Source: CAKQOE01 sp963627215 (GTDB lineage Bacteria > Bacillota > Clostridia > Peptostreptococcales > Anaerovoracaceae). Taken from it: a stretch of 25,148 nucleotides of DNA. A program made the translations under genes and the position numbers. The stretch covers positions 1 through 25,148 of the forward strand of contig CAVGAH010000021.1 in NCBI GenBank assembly GCA_963627215.1. Direction: 5' to 3'. Below, piece by piece: positions 14,110-22,396 of the stretch; position 1 is the stretch's first letter, and every line of letters starts with the position of its first letter. The notes beneath the pieces are model-generated. The model made no database searches and had not been told where the DNA came from. It was given only the letters and a program-made list of their open reading frames with translations.

Positions 14110-15180
14110 TTAATAGTTTGCGTTGTTCTGATTTACATTCTGATACGGGTTCTTTGACCTTACGTGAGCCTGGATAGTTTCCATATTCTGGAGGCTGATT
14201 CCTGTACCCATTGCAACTGCTTCTGCTGCGTTTTCAGCGATTATAGTCTTTATGCCTGTTTCCTTTTCGATAAGCGCGTCGAGTCCTCTCAGGAACGCGC
14301 CGCCGCCTGCGAGCACCATGCCCTTGTTTATGATGTCGGCAGCAAGCTCAGGAGGTGCATTCTCAAGTGTAGCCTTTATGCCGTCTATTATCTGAGCTAC
14401 AGGCTCTTCAAGCGCCTTGCAGATGTCTCTTGATGTTATCTCTATAGTCTTTGGCAGACCTGTAACCAGGTCTCTTCCGCTTATGTCGGCCTTCATGTTC
14501 CACTCAGGATCAGTGTCGTTTATATAAGCGCAGCCGATGGCTATCTTTGCCTTTTCTGCCATTTTTTCGCCGATAAGGAGACTGTATACCTTTCTGATGT
14601 AATTTATTATCTCCTCGTTCATTTTATCGCCTGCCATGCGCAGAGATGTGCTCGTAACTATACCTCCGAGCGCGATGATCGCGATGTCTGAAGTACCGCC
14701 GCCGATATCTGTTATCATGCAGCCTGTAGAAGAGTCAACGTCAAGACCTGAACCTATAGCTGCAGCCATAGGCTCTTCCATGATGAATACTTCCTTTGCG
14801 CCCATCTGGCGTGTTACTTCTTCAACTGCTCTCTTTTCTACTTCCGTAACTCCTGAAGGGACACCTATAACGACTCTTACAGCAGTAAAGAATGTAGACG
14901 TAGTTATTACCCTGCTTACGAATGCCTTGAGCATCATATGCGTCATTCCGAAATCAGATATAACGCCGTCGCGGAGCGGACGTACTACCTTTATATGAGG
15001 AGGTGCTGCTCCTATCATGTTTTTCGCATCGTTGCCGACTGCGATGACCTTCTTTGTATTTGTGTTGTACGCGATGACTGATGCCTCATCGAGCACTATG
15101 CCTTTACCTTTGATATAGACCAGAGTATTCGCAGTACCGAGGTCTATACCGATGTCCTGTTTAAACAGACTTAAACCCAT
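14110..15180 (-). CDS. mreB: Bacterial actin MreB
   Basis: MreB forms membrane-bound filaments that orient wall synthesis. The 356-residue protein starts with FKQDIGIDLGTANTLVY (phosphate 1 loop) and has DIGGGTSDIAII in the middle (phosphate 2) and VLAGGGAFLRGLD (adenosine motif) near the C-terminus. The N-terminal MGLSLFKQ can act as a small amphipathic membrane anchor. The last ~12 residues are Asn-rich and look like a disordered tail. The ATG at 15180 has GGAGAAAG just upstream. The 122-bp gap to radC contains a small hairpin (GAGCC-GTGA-GGCTC on the minus strand), so a separate promoter there is possible, although none is clear. Confidence 0.96.
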   Translation of the reverse strand: MGLSLFKQDIGIDLGTANTLVYIKGKGIVLDEASVIAYNTNTKKVIAVGNDAKNMIGAAPPHIKVVRPLRDGVISDFGMTHMMLKAFVSRVITTSTFFTAVRVVIGVPSGVTEVEKRAVEEVTRQMGAKEVFIMEEPMAAAIGSGLDVDSSTGCMITDIGGGTSDIAIIALGGIVTSTSLRMAGDKMNEEIINYIRKVYSLLIGEKMAEKAKIAIGCAYINDTDPEWNMKADISGRDLVTGLPKTIEITSRDICKALEEPVAQIIDGIKATLENAPPELAADIINKGMVLAGGGAFLRGLDALIEKETGIKTIIAENAAEAVAMGTGISLQNMETIQAHVRSKNPYQNVNQNNANY

Positions 15181-15302
15181 TTCTTTCTCCTTTTGCGCGA
15201 ACGTGCAATAATTAATTTCACCAATAAATAATTAATATGTTCAGTTTAATAATATCTAAATATCCATCTGCTCGAGCCTCACGGCTCCCATGATCAGTAT
15301 CA

Positions 15303-16073
15303 TCAGAGCAGACGCTCCCTCTTCAGGCTCGTATACTCGCCGTCACCTATTATGATATGGTCAAGCACATGTATGCCGATTATGTCACCGGCCCACGTAA
15401 GACGCTGTGTAAGGTCTACATCGTCCTGGCTAGGTCTCGAGCTGCCGCTCGGGTGATTATGAACGAGTATTATATTTGCAGCTCCGCGTCTGAGCGGCGC
15501 GGCGAATACCTCGCGCGGATGCGCGTCCGAGCTCATAAGCGAGCCGATAGAAACGTCCTCTATCGAAATGATCTCATTTTTTACATTTAAAAGAAGGACT
15601 TTAAAGCATTCCTTCTTAAGATGGCGCATGCTCTGCATGAAAAGCTTTGATATTTCGTCAGGCGATGAAACATTAGCCTGCCTGCTGCGCGGCGTAGTCG
15701 TCAGCCTGCGTCCCAGCTCTGCCGACGCTATTATCGTTGCAGCCTTCGCCGGACCTACGCCCTCTATGCTGCACAGCTCTTCCGGCGTGCAGTCGTTCAG
15801 GAACAGCAGACCTGATGTATCAGCAGCAAGTATGCTCTCTGCAAGCGACACAGCTGACCGGCTGCGCGTGCCGCTTCCGAGCAGTATCGCGAGCAGCTCT
15901 GCGTTCGACAGCGAAGCTGCGCCCTTTGCTATAAGCTTTTCACGCGGGCGCTCCGTCTCGGGCAGATCCTTCATCGACGTATGCGCATGCGTTTTTCCCG
16001 CGCTTTTTTCGTCGGCCGGGCCGACGCGCGCAGGTGCTCCATTTATTTTATCATTATATTTTCTTAAAGCCAT
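15303..16073 (-). CDS. radC: RadC family JAMM/MPN protein
   Basis: RadC proteins were named as DNA repair factors, but their biochemical role is unsettled. The 256-residue product has a UPF0758 N-terminal helical part with a helix-hairpin-helix (SIEGVGPAKAATI) and a C-terminal JAMM metal motif ILVHNHPSGSSRPSQDD (HxHPSG...SxxD). A 33-residue polar extension precedes the usual family start MKDLPETERPREKL. The extension is kept because the ATG at 16073 has a GGAG site 16 bp after the maf stop, while the internal ATG at 15974 has none. The maf-radC-mreB order is the classic Bacillus arrangement. Confidence 0.93.
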   Translation of the reverse strand: MALRKYNDKINGAPARVGPADEKSAGKTHAHTSMKDLPETERPREKLIAKGAASLSNAELLAILLGSGTRSRSAVSLAESILAADTSGLLFLNDCTPEELCSIEGVGPAKAATIIASAELGRRLTTTPRSRQANVSSPDEISKLFMQSMRHLKKECFKVLLLNVKNEIISIEDVSIGSLMSSDAHPREVFAAPLRRGAANIILVHNHPSGSSRPSQDDVDLTQRLTWAGDIIGIHVLDHIIIGDGEYTSLKRERLL

Positions 16074-16091
16074 ATGGTCATCTCCGGTGCG

Positions 16092-16724
16092 TTAAAACGT
16101 GTCCTGCACGTCCGCGCCGAGAGAAACGAGTTCACGTCGGAGTCTTTCCCACGGGAGCCCGATGACGTTGAAATAATCACCTTCTGTATCTGTAACGTGT
16201 GACGACCAGAGTCCCTGTATCGCGTATGAACCGGCCTTGTCGGCAGGCTCCCCCGTTGCGATATATGCCCTTATATCATCGTCACTGTAATCGTCGAAGC
16301 TGACTGATGTTATCTCGCAGAAAACACGCTTGTCCAGCTTTCCGGTATCTACTACCGCTACGCCCGTCATGACCTGATGAGTCCTTGCGCGCAGCTCGCT
16401 GAGCGTCCTGAACGCGTCGTCATCGTCTGCAGGCTTTCCGAGTATACGGCCATCGTAGACTATCGTGTCTGCGGCTATTATCAGCGCGTCCGGCTGCCTA
16501 GCAGTGCCTGTGGCGGCATCCGTCTCTGCAGCTTCCTTCATTATAATATTTTCGACATAAAGCGCCTTTTTAAGCGCATTGTACATGCACGCCATACGCG
16601 GCTCTGTACCCTCCGGCAGTGACTCATCTACGTCCGCCGGTACGACCTCGGCCTCAACGCCGTGCGTCCTCAGTATCTCTATCCTCCGCGGTGACGCGGA
16701 AGCAAGGATTATGCGTTTATTCAT
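16092..16724 (-). CDS. maf: Maf nucleoside triphosphate pyrophosphatase
   Basis: Maf proteins hydrolyse non-canonical or modified nucleotides (dTTP/UTP type) and are linked to septum control in Bacillus. The 210-residue product has the phosphate-binding start ILASASPRR, a central AADTIVYDGRILGKP with the catalytic Asp, THQVMTGV, and the C-terminal GSYAIQGLWSSHV and GDYFNVIGLPW segments. Length is slightly above the usual ~190 because of an insertion near residues 64-76. The ATG at 16724 has GGAG six bases upstream. It is the first gene of the cluster and lies directly behind the promoter at 16767-16795. Confidence 0.94.
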   Translation of the reverse strand: MNKRIILASASPRRIEILRTHGVEAEVVPADVDESLPEGTEPRMACMYNALKKALYVENIIMKEAAETDAATGTARQPDALIIAADTIVYDGRILGKPADDDDAFRTLSELRARTHQVMTGVAVVDTGKLDKRVFCEITSVSFDDYSDDDIRAYIATGEPADKAGSYAIQGLWSSHVTDTEGDYFNVIGLPWERLRRELVSLGADVQDTF

Positions 16725-16766
16725 AATGAACTCCGTCCTGCTGATATTTTATCGTCAGCTTGAATA

Positions 16767-16795
16767 ATTGTATCACTTATGCTGTCTTTAAACAA
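16767..16795 (-). promoter_or_regulatory. Probable promoter of the maf-radC-mreBCD-PBP2-minD cluster
   Basis: On the minus strand TTGTTT (16795-16790), a 17-nt spacer and TACAAT (16772-16767), with TG one base before the -10 (extended -10). The -35 is weak (3 of 6), but the -10 is good. Transcription would start near 16760, about 36 nt before the maf ATG. Confidence 0.6.
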
Positions 16796-16841
16796 GAATG
16801 CAATACCTCACTGCGGCAATATTTCACACAAATGTCACATT

Positions 16842-18398
16842 CTAAACAAGCTTAGTCGTCCACTTAGTGCAGTCCCATACGTCCGTTGTCCAGCCCTGAT
16901 AGAAATCAGGCTCATGGCAGACCATCAGGATGCTGCCCTTGTACTCCGTTAGCGCCCTTCTGAGCTCGTCCTTTGCGTCCTGGTCGAGGTGATTCGTAGG
17001 CTCATCGAGCAGCAGTACATTTGACTCGCGGTTTATGAGCTTGCACAGACGGACCTTTGCCTGCTCACCGCCCGAAAGCACGCGCACGAGGCTTTCTATG
17101 TGCTTAGTCGTCAGACCGCACTTTGCGAGAGCGGAGCGGACCTCGTACTGAGTGTACGTAGGGAATTCCTTCCATATTTCTTCTATACATGTCGTCTGTA
17201 TATTCTTGTCCATTTCCTGCTCAAAATATCCTATATTAAGAAAATCGCCCTGTTCTACTGTGCCGCTTACAGGCGGGATGAGACCGAGCAGGCTCTTGAG
17301 CAGCGTCGTCTTGCCTATGCCGTTTGAGCCGATGAGCGCTATCTTCTGGCCGCGCTCCATCTCGATATTCAGCGGGATGCTGAGCGGCTCGTCATAGCCT
17401 ATTACGAGATCCTTTGTCGTAAATATATATCGGCCCGGTGTACGGGCGATCTTGAAGTTGAATTCAGGCTTCGGTCTTTCGGCTGCGAGCTCTATAACGT
17501 CCATCTTATCGAGCTTTTTCTGGCGCGACATAGCCATGTTTCTTGTTGAAACTCTCGCCTTGTTACGTGCTACGAAATCCTTGAGGTCGGCTATCTCCTT
17601 CTGCTGTCTGTTGTATGCAGCCTCGAGCTGAGCCTTCTTTACTTCATATACCTTCATGAAGTCGTCGTAATTGCCGACGTAGCGGCTGAATTCCTGATTT
17701 TCCATGTGATATACGACATTTATAACGCTGTTGAGGAACGGGATATCGTGCGAGATGAGCACGAAAGCGTTCTCGTAATCATTGAGATAGCGCTTGAGCC
17801 ATTCTATGTGCTGTACATCAAGGTAGTTAGTCGGCTCGTCGAGCAGCAGCACGTCAGGCTTTTCGAGAAGCAACTTTCCGAGCAGGACTTTAGTTCTCTG
17901 TCCGCCCGAAAGGTCCGTAACGTCACGGTCGAGCCCGAGGTCGAGCAGTCCGAGCGCGCGCGCTACTTCCTCGACCTTTGAATCTATCATATAGAAATCA
18001 TGGACTGTGAGCATATCCTGTATAACTCCCAGCTCTTCCATGTATTCTTCCATCTGCTTTTCATCAGCTTCTGCCATTTTGTCGCAGATAACGTTCATGC
18101 GCTCTTCCATTTCAAAAAGGAACGAAAACGCCGACGAGAGCACGTCGCGTATAGTCATGCCCTTTTCGAGCACTGTATGCTGGTCGAGATAACCGATGCG
18201 GCAGTTTTTCGCCCATTCTATGCGTCCCTCGTCAGGCTGCAGACTGCCCGTTATGATGTTCATGAACGTTGATTTTCCTTCGCCGTTCGCCCCTATAATG
18301 CCGATGTGCTCTCCTTTCAGGAGCCTGAACGACACATCGTTGAATATCGCTCTGTCACCGAAGCCGTGCGACAGATGCTCCACTGTTATTATGCTCAT
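16842..18398 (-). CDS. ABC-F family ATPase (ribosome-associated, YkpA/YbiT-like)
   Basis: ABC-F proteins have two ABC domains, no membrane part, and act on ribosomes in translation control or antibiotic protection. The 518-residue product has Walker A GANGEGKST (36-44), signature LSGGQ (163-167) and Walker B LLLDEPT (184-190) in domain 1, a basic linker (about 245-320), then GSNGIGKTT (357-365), LSGGE (441-445) and LLLDEPT (462-468) in domain 2. The ending GWTTDVWDCTKWTTKLV resembles the YkpA/YbiT group, which points to a housekeeping role rather than resistance (inference). The ATG at 18398 has GGAGGA upstream, and its own promoter lies at 18475-18503. It is probably monocistronic. Confidence 0.92.
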   Translation of the reverse strand: MSIITVEHLSHGFGDRAIFNDVSFRLLKGEHIGIIGANGEGKSTFMNIITGSLQPDEGRIEWAKNCRIGYLDQHTVLEKGMTIRDVLSSAFSFLFEMEERMNVICDKMAEADEKQMEEYMEELGVIQDMLTVHDFYMIDSKVEEVARALGLLDLGLDRDVTDLSGGQRTKVLLGKLLLEKPDVLLLDEPTNYLDVQHIEWLKRYLNDYENAFVLISHDIPFLNSVINVVYHMENQEFSRYVGNYDDFMKVYEVKKAQLEAAYNRQQKEIADLKDFVARNKARVSTRNMAMSRQKKLDKMDVIELAAERPKPEFNFKIARTPGRYIFTTKDLVIGYDEPLSIPLNIEMERGQKIALIGSNGIGKTTLLKSLLGLIPPVSGTVEQGDFLNIGYFEQEMDKNIQTTCIEEIWKEFPTYTQYEVRSALAKCGLTTKHIESLVRVLSGGEQAKVRLCKLINRESNVLLLDEPTNHLDQDAKDELRRALTEYKGSILMVCHEPDFYQGWTTDVWDCTKWTTKLV

Positions 18399-18474
18399 AT
18401 AAAAATTCCTCCGGTCTGAAGCTGCAGAATTAATTGTCTATTTAAGCTTTAACTGAATTATTCACTGAATTTTC

Positions 18475-18503
18475 AGTATATCACCTGCAATATATATAAT
18501 CAA
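18475..18503 (-). promoter_or_regulatory. Promoter of the ABC-F gene
   Basis: On the minus strand TTGATT (18503-18498), 17 nt, then TATACT (18480-18475), with an extended-type TG before the -10. The start point is near 18468, giving a leader of about 70 nt. Confidence 0.7.
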
Positions 18504-18566
18504 ACACAAAATCTGTCCTTATGAAAAATGTTTTTCTGTAATGCAGTAATGGTCTTTCAGGAGCGC

Positions 18567-18581
18567 CCGCCCGGCGGGCCC
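18567..18581. repeat. GC-rich hairpin, copy B of the CCG-loop motif
   Basis: A 6-bp GC stem around the loop CCG (arms GCCCGC and GCGGGC) is followed by CCCACA. It matches the hairpin at 1602-1616 in loop and following bases, with one stem pair exchanged on both sides. CAGTAATG also lies 24 bp before the CGCCCGGCGG part in both places (1581 and 18544). It stands in the divergent region between the ABC-F gene and sigK. Confidence 0.45.
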
Positions 18582-18680
18582 ACAGCCCGGTGAAATCATT
18601 CGAGCATGAATCAGATCAAGTTTAATGTATTGTACAAGATATTTGAAAATATAATCAATATAAAGGAGGACTTATACGAC

Positions 18681-19394
18681 ATGTCTCTTACAATGCTTGT
18701 AACAGCGGTGCTGGCCGGTTTTCCGCTCGTTTTTATGCCGTCGTACATATCTGACGGCGGCTCGTTTGCCAGACCGCTTTCACCTGAGGACGAGCAGGAG
18801 TGTCTGCGCCTTTGCGTAAACGGAACGGACGAAGAGAAAAAGGCAGCCCGCGAGCGGCTGATAAAGCATAATATGCGCCTTGTGGCGCACATTTCCAGGA
18901 AATATTCGAACAGCGGCATATTACAGGAAGACCTTATATCAATAGGAACTATCGGGCTGATAAAGGCCGTCGCGTCTTACACGCCTGAGCGCAGCCCACG
19001 GCTCGGCGCTTACGCGGCCAGATGCGCTGAGAACGAGATACTGATGTGGATACGGAAATACAAAAAGGAACGAAGCGAGATATCGATAAACGAGCCGCTC
19101 GGTACGGATAAAGAAGGAAATGACCTCAGCTTTGACGATATACTCGGGACTGATATAGACCTCGTGACTGATGATATAGAGCGGCGCATGGAAACGGCAG
19201 ACCTTTACAGGGCAATAGAATCTGAGCTGACGCCGCGCGAAAAGACTGTGATAATAAAGCGTTTCGGGCTTTTTAACAGGAGGGAGGTCACACAGCGCGA
19301 GATAGCGGCCGAGCTGGGGATAAGCCGGTCTTATGTATCGCGAATAGAAAGGCGCGCCCTGTTGAAATTAAGGCGCGCCATTACTCGGAGCTGA
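18681..19394 (+). CDS. sigK: Sporulation-type sigma factor K (pro-sigma-K)
   Basis: Sigma-K directs late mother-cell genes in spore formers. The 237-residue product has the region 2 stretch DLISIGTIGLIK followed by YAARCAENEIL, the INEPLGTDKEGN linker typical of sigma-E/K, and a C-terminal helix-turn-helix TQREIAAELGISRSYVSRIE in region 4. The first ~20 residues are hydrophobic and align with the Bacillus pro-sequence; the LVF-x-x-SY pattern at the known Ser|Tyr cleavage point is kept (Ser21-Tyr22). The ATG at 18681 has AAGGAGGA ten bases upstream; the frame extends back to an ATG at 18606 that has no ribosome binding site. The gene is intact, with no skin-type insertion. No clear sigma-A promoter is visible, which is compatible with control by a sporulation sigma factor. 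Confidence 0.9.
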   Translation: MSLTMLVTAVLAGFPLVFMPSYISDGGSFARPLSPEDEQECLRLCVNGTDEEKKAARERLIKHNMRLVAHISRKYSNSGILQEDLISIGTIGLIKAVASYTPERSPRLGAYAARCAENEILMWIRKYKKERSEISINEPLGTDKEGNDLSFDDILGTDIDLVTDDIERRMETADLYRAIESELTPREKTVIIKRFGLFNRREVTQREIAAELGISRSYVSRIERRALLKLRRAITRS

Positions 19395-19401
19395 CATGTG
19401 A

Positions 19402-19422
19402 TGTGGGCGCGGTGACGCGCGG
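19402..19422. repeat. Candidate empty site of the three-hairpin repeat
   Basis: TGTGGGCGC followed directly by GGTGACGCGCGG. The same two blocks flank the 83-bp core (plus one GCGC) at 3126-3134 and 3222-3233. GCGCG-GTGA-CGCGC within it can form a small hairpin. It lies just after the sigK stop, in the convergent gap to rnr; no standard terminator is seen in this gap. Confidence 0.6.
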
Positions 19423-19466
19423 AATGTCTGCTTCAATTTATTCATTCCGATATTATTCACTTATGA

Positions 19467-21869
19467 TCATAAAACTGTAAAATCTATTTCATCGGTTATC
19501 AGGTCTACGCGAGCCACCTGCACGCGGACGCGGGCGCCTACTCGGTAGACATTATGCGTGTGTTCGCCGACCATTCTGTAGTTGTCGGCGTCGAGACTGT
19601 AATAGTCGTCCATGAGCGATTCAGCTGTCACATAGCCTTCCACAGTGTCAGGCAGCTCTACAAAGAAGCCTGAATTGAGAACTCCGCTTATGATGCCCTC
19701 GTACTGCTCGCCGATGCGGGTGCTCATGTACTGGGCCTTTTTCTTCTTTTCTATAGTGCGCTCTGCTTCGATGGCGTTGCGCTCCTGTGCCGATGATATG
19801 TCGCACGCGCGCTCTGCTGCCGCTGCGAGCGCTTCGCGCCTTTTTTCGTTTACCGTCAGGCTGCCCGCCTCGCCATGGATTATCTCCTTTATGATTCTGT
19901 GGATGAAGAGGTCCGGGTAGCGGCGTATCGGCGACGTGAAGTGGCAGTAATACTTGAAGCCCAGTCCGAAATGCCCCTCGCACGACGGCTTATAGTCCGC
20001 CTTTTTCATCGAGCGGAGCATTATCCTGTTTATGATGCCTTCGGCGTCGCTGCCCTCCGCCTGGATGAGGATATCTCGCAGCGCTGCCGGATGGATGTTG
20101 TCACACGAGCCCTTGAGCGAGTAGCCGAGCGTTCCGGCGAAGGCCTTGAAGCTCTCCATGCGGTCCTGATCGGGTCTTTCGTGTACTCTGTATGCAAACG
20201 GAACGTCCATCCAGTAATGGTGCTCCGCTACTACCTGGTTAGCCGTCAGCATAAATTCTTCTATTATACGGTTCGCTACGCGGCGCTCCGCAGGTCTGAT
20301 GTCTACAGGCACTCCGTTTTCGTCGAGCTCTATATACGACTCGTCTATGTCAAAATCAAGGCTGCCGCCCTTCATGCGCTTGTTCCTTAGTATCGTCGCC
20401 AGCTCATCCATCGCAAATATCATCGGGCAAAGCTCCTCGTACTTTTTTATGAGCGCCTCATCGTGGTTTTCTATTATGTCGGAAACGTCGCCGTACACCA
20501 TGCGCGCCGATGAACGTATCACACTTTCAAATATTCTGTATGAAAGTATCTCGCCCGCTGCGCCTATATGCGCCTCCATCGAAAGCGTGAGCCTGTCCTC
20601 GCCCTGATTAAGGCTGCACACGCCGTTTGAAAGCTGCTCCGGGAGCATCGGGACTACCGCGTCGAGCAGATACACGCTGCAGCCGCGCTTCAGCGCTTCC
20701 TTATCGAGCAGCGAGCCTTCCTTTACGTAATTGCTTACGTCTGCGATATGAACGCCCAGCGTGAACGTTCCGTCATCATGCTTTTCTACGTTTACAGCGT
20801 CATCAAGGTCCTTTGCGTCAGGGCCGTCAATAGTAATAATGAGCTTATCGCGCAGATCTTCTCTGCCGTAATAAGTACCACTATCCTCCCGCGCAACATG
20901 CAGCTTTGCTGCATTCCTTCGTCCACCAAGCGGACTACGCTGTCGCATTTTACATTGCAGCTGAAGCTGCGTAAAATGCGCGCTCACGGCAGCCGTTCCG
21001 GCTGCGCTGCCCGGAGCATTAGCTGATACTCTGTCTGCTTCCGACAGCACCTCATCGTCAAACGCTTCCGGTATGTCGTACTGATGGAGCACGGCCTTAA
21101 GCTCTGCCTTTGCGTCTCCGGCAGGGCCGTATATCTCAACGATACGTCCTCTCAGACCGACTTCTTCTGTCGGATATTTTGTTATCACTGCGCGTACTTT
21201 ATCGCCCGTTTTGGCGCCGAGCGTGTCGTTCCCTGCTATATACACGTCGTCTACACGCTTGTTTTCTGATACTACGAAAGCGAAATTTTTGCGTGACATT
21301 ACCGTTCCGGTAACTTCCGTCACGCCGCGTTCTGTTATCTTCATTACGTAGCCGTATCTTTTGCCTGCGCGCGACAGATGGCGGCCCGTGTCTATCTTTA
21401 CTACGACTCTGTCGCCGTTCATCGCGCCGTTCAGATCCTCGCGCGGCAGGAATATATCCTCGCTGCCGTCGTCCGGAAGCAGAAATCCAAATCCTCGTCT
21501 CGTTATCTGCACCTCACCGGCCTTTATAGAATCCGGCTCAGGCTGCCTGTAGCGTCCTCTTCTGTTTTGTACTATAGCTCCCTGAGCTTCCAGCTCGTCA
21601 AGACATGCGACCATCTCTCCGGCTTCTGCGCCGCTTATGCCGAGCGCCTCGGCTATCTCGGGCTCATTGAGCGCTCTGCGCGAGCGTCGGCGTTTCGGAG
21701 CACTGCCTTCATTTGTGTAAGCTCCGTCTGAATGTTCTTCGTAGCTCTCCTCATCGCTCTTTTCAGCCGCGATGCCGTGCTCCAGCAGGTCGAGTATCTT
21801 ACTTTTTATTTCTTCATGTCGCTCAGGCGTTATCATGTTGTTTTCATTTTTATATTTATTTTTTCCCAT
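19467..21869 (-). CDS. rnr: Ribonuclease R, with a repeat-encoded insertion
   Basis: RNase R is a 3'-5' exoribonuclease that degrades structured RNA and helps trans-translation quality control. The 800-residue protein has a winged-helix N-terminus (about 15-110, with a ~30-residue acidic/basic insertion), two cold-shock domains (about 115-250), the RNB catalytic domain with TIDGPDAKDLDDAV (346-359), and a C-terminal S1 domain. Between the second cold-shock domain and RNB, where relatives run quickly into GREDLRD, residues ~297-325 are encoded by the 83-bp three-hairpin repeat; the reading frame is kept. The ATG at 21869 has only AGG upstream; a second ATG eleven codons later is possible. secG and a lipoprotein gene lie upstream, but smpB, a frequent neighbour, is not here. 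Confidence 0.95.
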   Translation of the reverse strand: MGKNKYKNENNMITPERHEEIKSKILDLLEHGIAAEKSDEESYEEHSDGAYTNEGSAPKRRRSRRALNEPEIAEALGISGAEAGEMVACLDELEAQGAIVQNRRGRYRQPEPDSIKAGEVQITRRGFGFLLPDDGSEDIFLPREDLNGAMNGDRVVVKIDTGRHLSRAGKRYGYVMKITERGVTEVTGTVMSRKNFAFVVSENKRVDDVYIAGNDTLGAKTGDKVRAVITKYPTEEVGLRGRIVEIYGPAGDAKAELKAVLHQYDIPEAFDDEVLSEADRVSANAPGSAAGTAAVSAHFTQLQLQCKMRQRSPLGGRRNAAKLHVAREDSGTYYGREDLRDKLIITIDGPDAKDLDDAVNVEKHDDGTFTLGVHIADVSNYVKEGSLLDKEALKRGCSVYLLDAVVPMLPEQLSNGVCSLNQGEDRLTLSMEAHIGAAGEILSYRIFESVIRSSARMVYGDVSDIIENHDEALIKKYEELCPMIFAMDELATILRNKRMKGGSLDFDIDESYIELDENGVPVDIRPAERRVANRIIEEFMLTANQVVAEHHYWMDVPFAYRVHERPDQDRMESFKAFAGTLGYSLKGSCDNIHPAALRDILIQAEGSDAEGIINRIMLRSMKKADYKPSCEGHFGLGFKYYCHFTSPIRRYPDLFIHRIIKEIIHGEAGSLTVNEKRREALAAAAERACDISSAQERNAIEAERTIEKKKKAQYMSTRIGEQYEGIISGVLNSGFFVELPDTVEGYVTAESLMDDYYSLDADNYRMVGEHTHNVYRVGARVRVQVARVDLITDEIDFTVL
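20891..20981. repeat. Three-hairpin repeat, copy inside the RNase R gene
   Basis: The 83-bp core (20895-20977) is bordered by GCGC at 20891-20894 and 20978-20981. Stems: TGCAGC-TTT-GCTGCA (20899-20913), GTCC...GGAC (20921-20935), and CGCATTTTAC/GTAAAATGCG (20944-20953 with 20971-20980) around GCAGCT/AGCTGC. Compared with 3135-3217, G-C becomes T-A in hairpin 1 and C-G becomes T-A in the inner stem of hairpin 3, so pairing is preserved. Core plus one GCGC is 87 bp, exactly 29 codons, with no stop in the rnr frame. Confidence 0.85.
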
Positions 21870-21923
21870 ATTAAATGCCTGCCTCTGTGTATGTACGCGC
21901 CCCTCATGGGGCGCTCTTTACGC

Positions 21924-22322
21924 TCACTGGTTGTTGCTTGCGTTATTCTTTACTGTGTTGTCGTTTTTGCTCTTGTCCGGATCCATGGCGTCAGCTACGC
22001 CGTCTGCTGCGTCCTTTACTCCATCAACTGCTCCGTCGGCTATGTCCTTTGCTCCGTCGGTCACGCCGTCTACTGCGTCTTTGGCTCCGTCAGCTACGTC
22101 CTTGCCGCCCTTTTCCATTTCGTCGGCTACACCGTCTCCGTCTCTGTCGAGGCCGCCGCTATTTCCGTCAGTCGATCTGTCGTTTACGTCAGTGCGGTCT
22201 TCTGTTGACATGCCGCTTCCCGCGTTGTCTGCCGGATCATTTTTTGAATTTCCGCACGCGGGCAGCATAAAAAGCACGGCCGCCAGTATAACAGACGGGA
22301 TGATAACACGAATTCTGTTCAT
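21924..22322 (-). CDS. Small lipoprotein with a Ca-loop-like motif and DG repeats
   Basis: The 132-residue product begins with a signal peptide ending in the lipobox LPAC (Cys23), so it should be lipid-anchored outside the membrane. A polar Asn/Asp/Ser linker follows. Residues 59-70 read DRDGDGVADEME, the calcium-loop pattern DxDxDGxxDxxE of thrombospondin type 3/EF-hand-like repeats. Residues 73-113 are a degenerate repeat of units like KDVADGA and KDAVDGV, able to form an acidic amphipathic helix. The tail is Asn/Lys-rich. I do not recognise a named family. The ATG at 22322 has AAGGAGA eight bases upstream; an ATG at 22343 lies before that site and is rejected. It sits between secG and rnr, separated from secG by a strong terminator. 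Confidence 0.75.
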   Translation of the reverse strand: MNRIRVIIPSVILAAVLFMLPACGNSKNDPADNAGSGMSTEDRTDVNDRSTDGNSGGLDRDGDGVADEMEKGGKDVADGAKDAVDGVTDGAKDIADGAVDGVKDAADGVADAMDPDKSKNDNTVKNNASNNQ

Positions 22323-22396
22323 TTTTTCTATCTCCTTCTGCATGCATTTTTTACTCCATGCAGGAGATATTATTAACAGAAAGCTGATTTTTATAC

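Noticed and set aside
15974..16073. Later ATG of radC that would give the standard-length protein
   Set aside because: It has no Shine-Dalgarno site, while the upstream ATG has one; kept only as an alternative.
16688..16702. CCGCG-GTGA-CGCGG palindrome similar to the repeat motif, inside maf
   Set aside because: It encodes the invariant LASASPRR start of Maf, so the likeness is explained by conserved coding.
18650..18655. TATAAT just before sigK
   Set aside because: Transcription would begin inside the ribosome binding site, and no -35 is found at 16-18 nt.
18606..18680. Earlier ATG in frame with sigK, adding 25 residues
   Set aside because: No ribosome binding site before it, while AAGGAGGA precedes the ATG at 18681, whose product begins exactly like pro-sigma-K.
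22010..22105. Spaced similar units resembling a CRISPR-like or tandem DNA repeat
   Set aside because: Units are short, degenerate and in frame; they are the coding image of KD-x-x-DG protein repeats.
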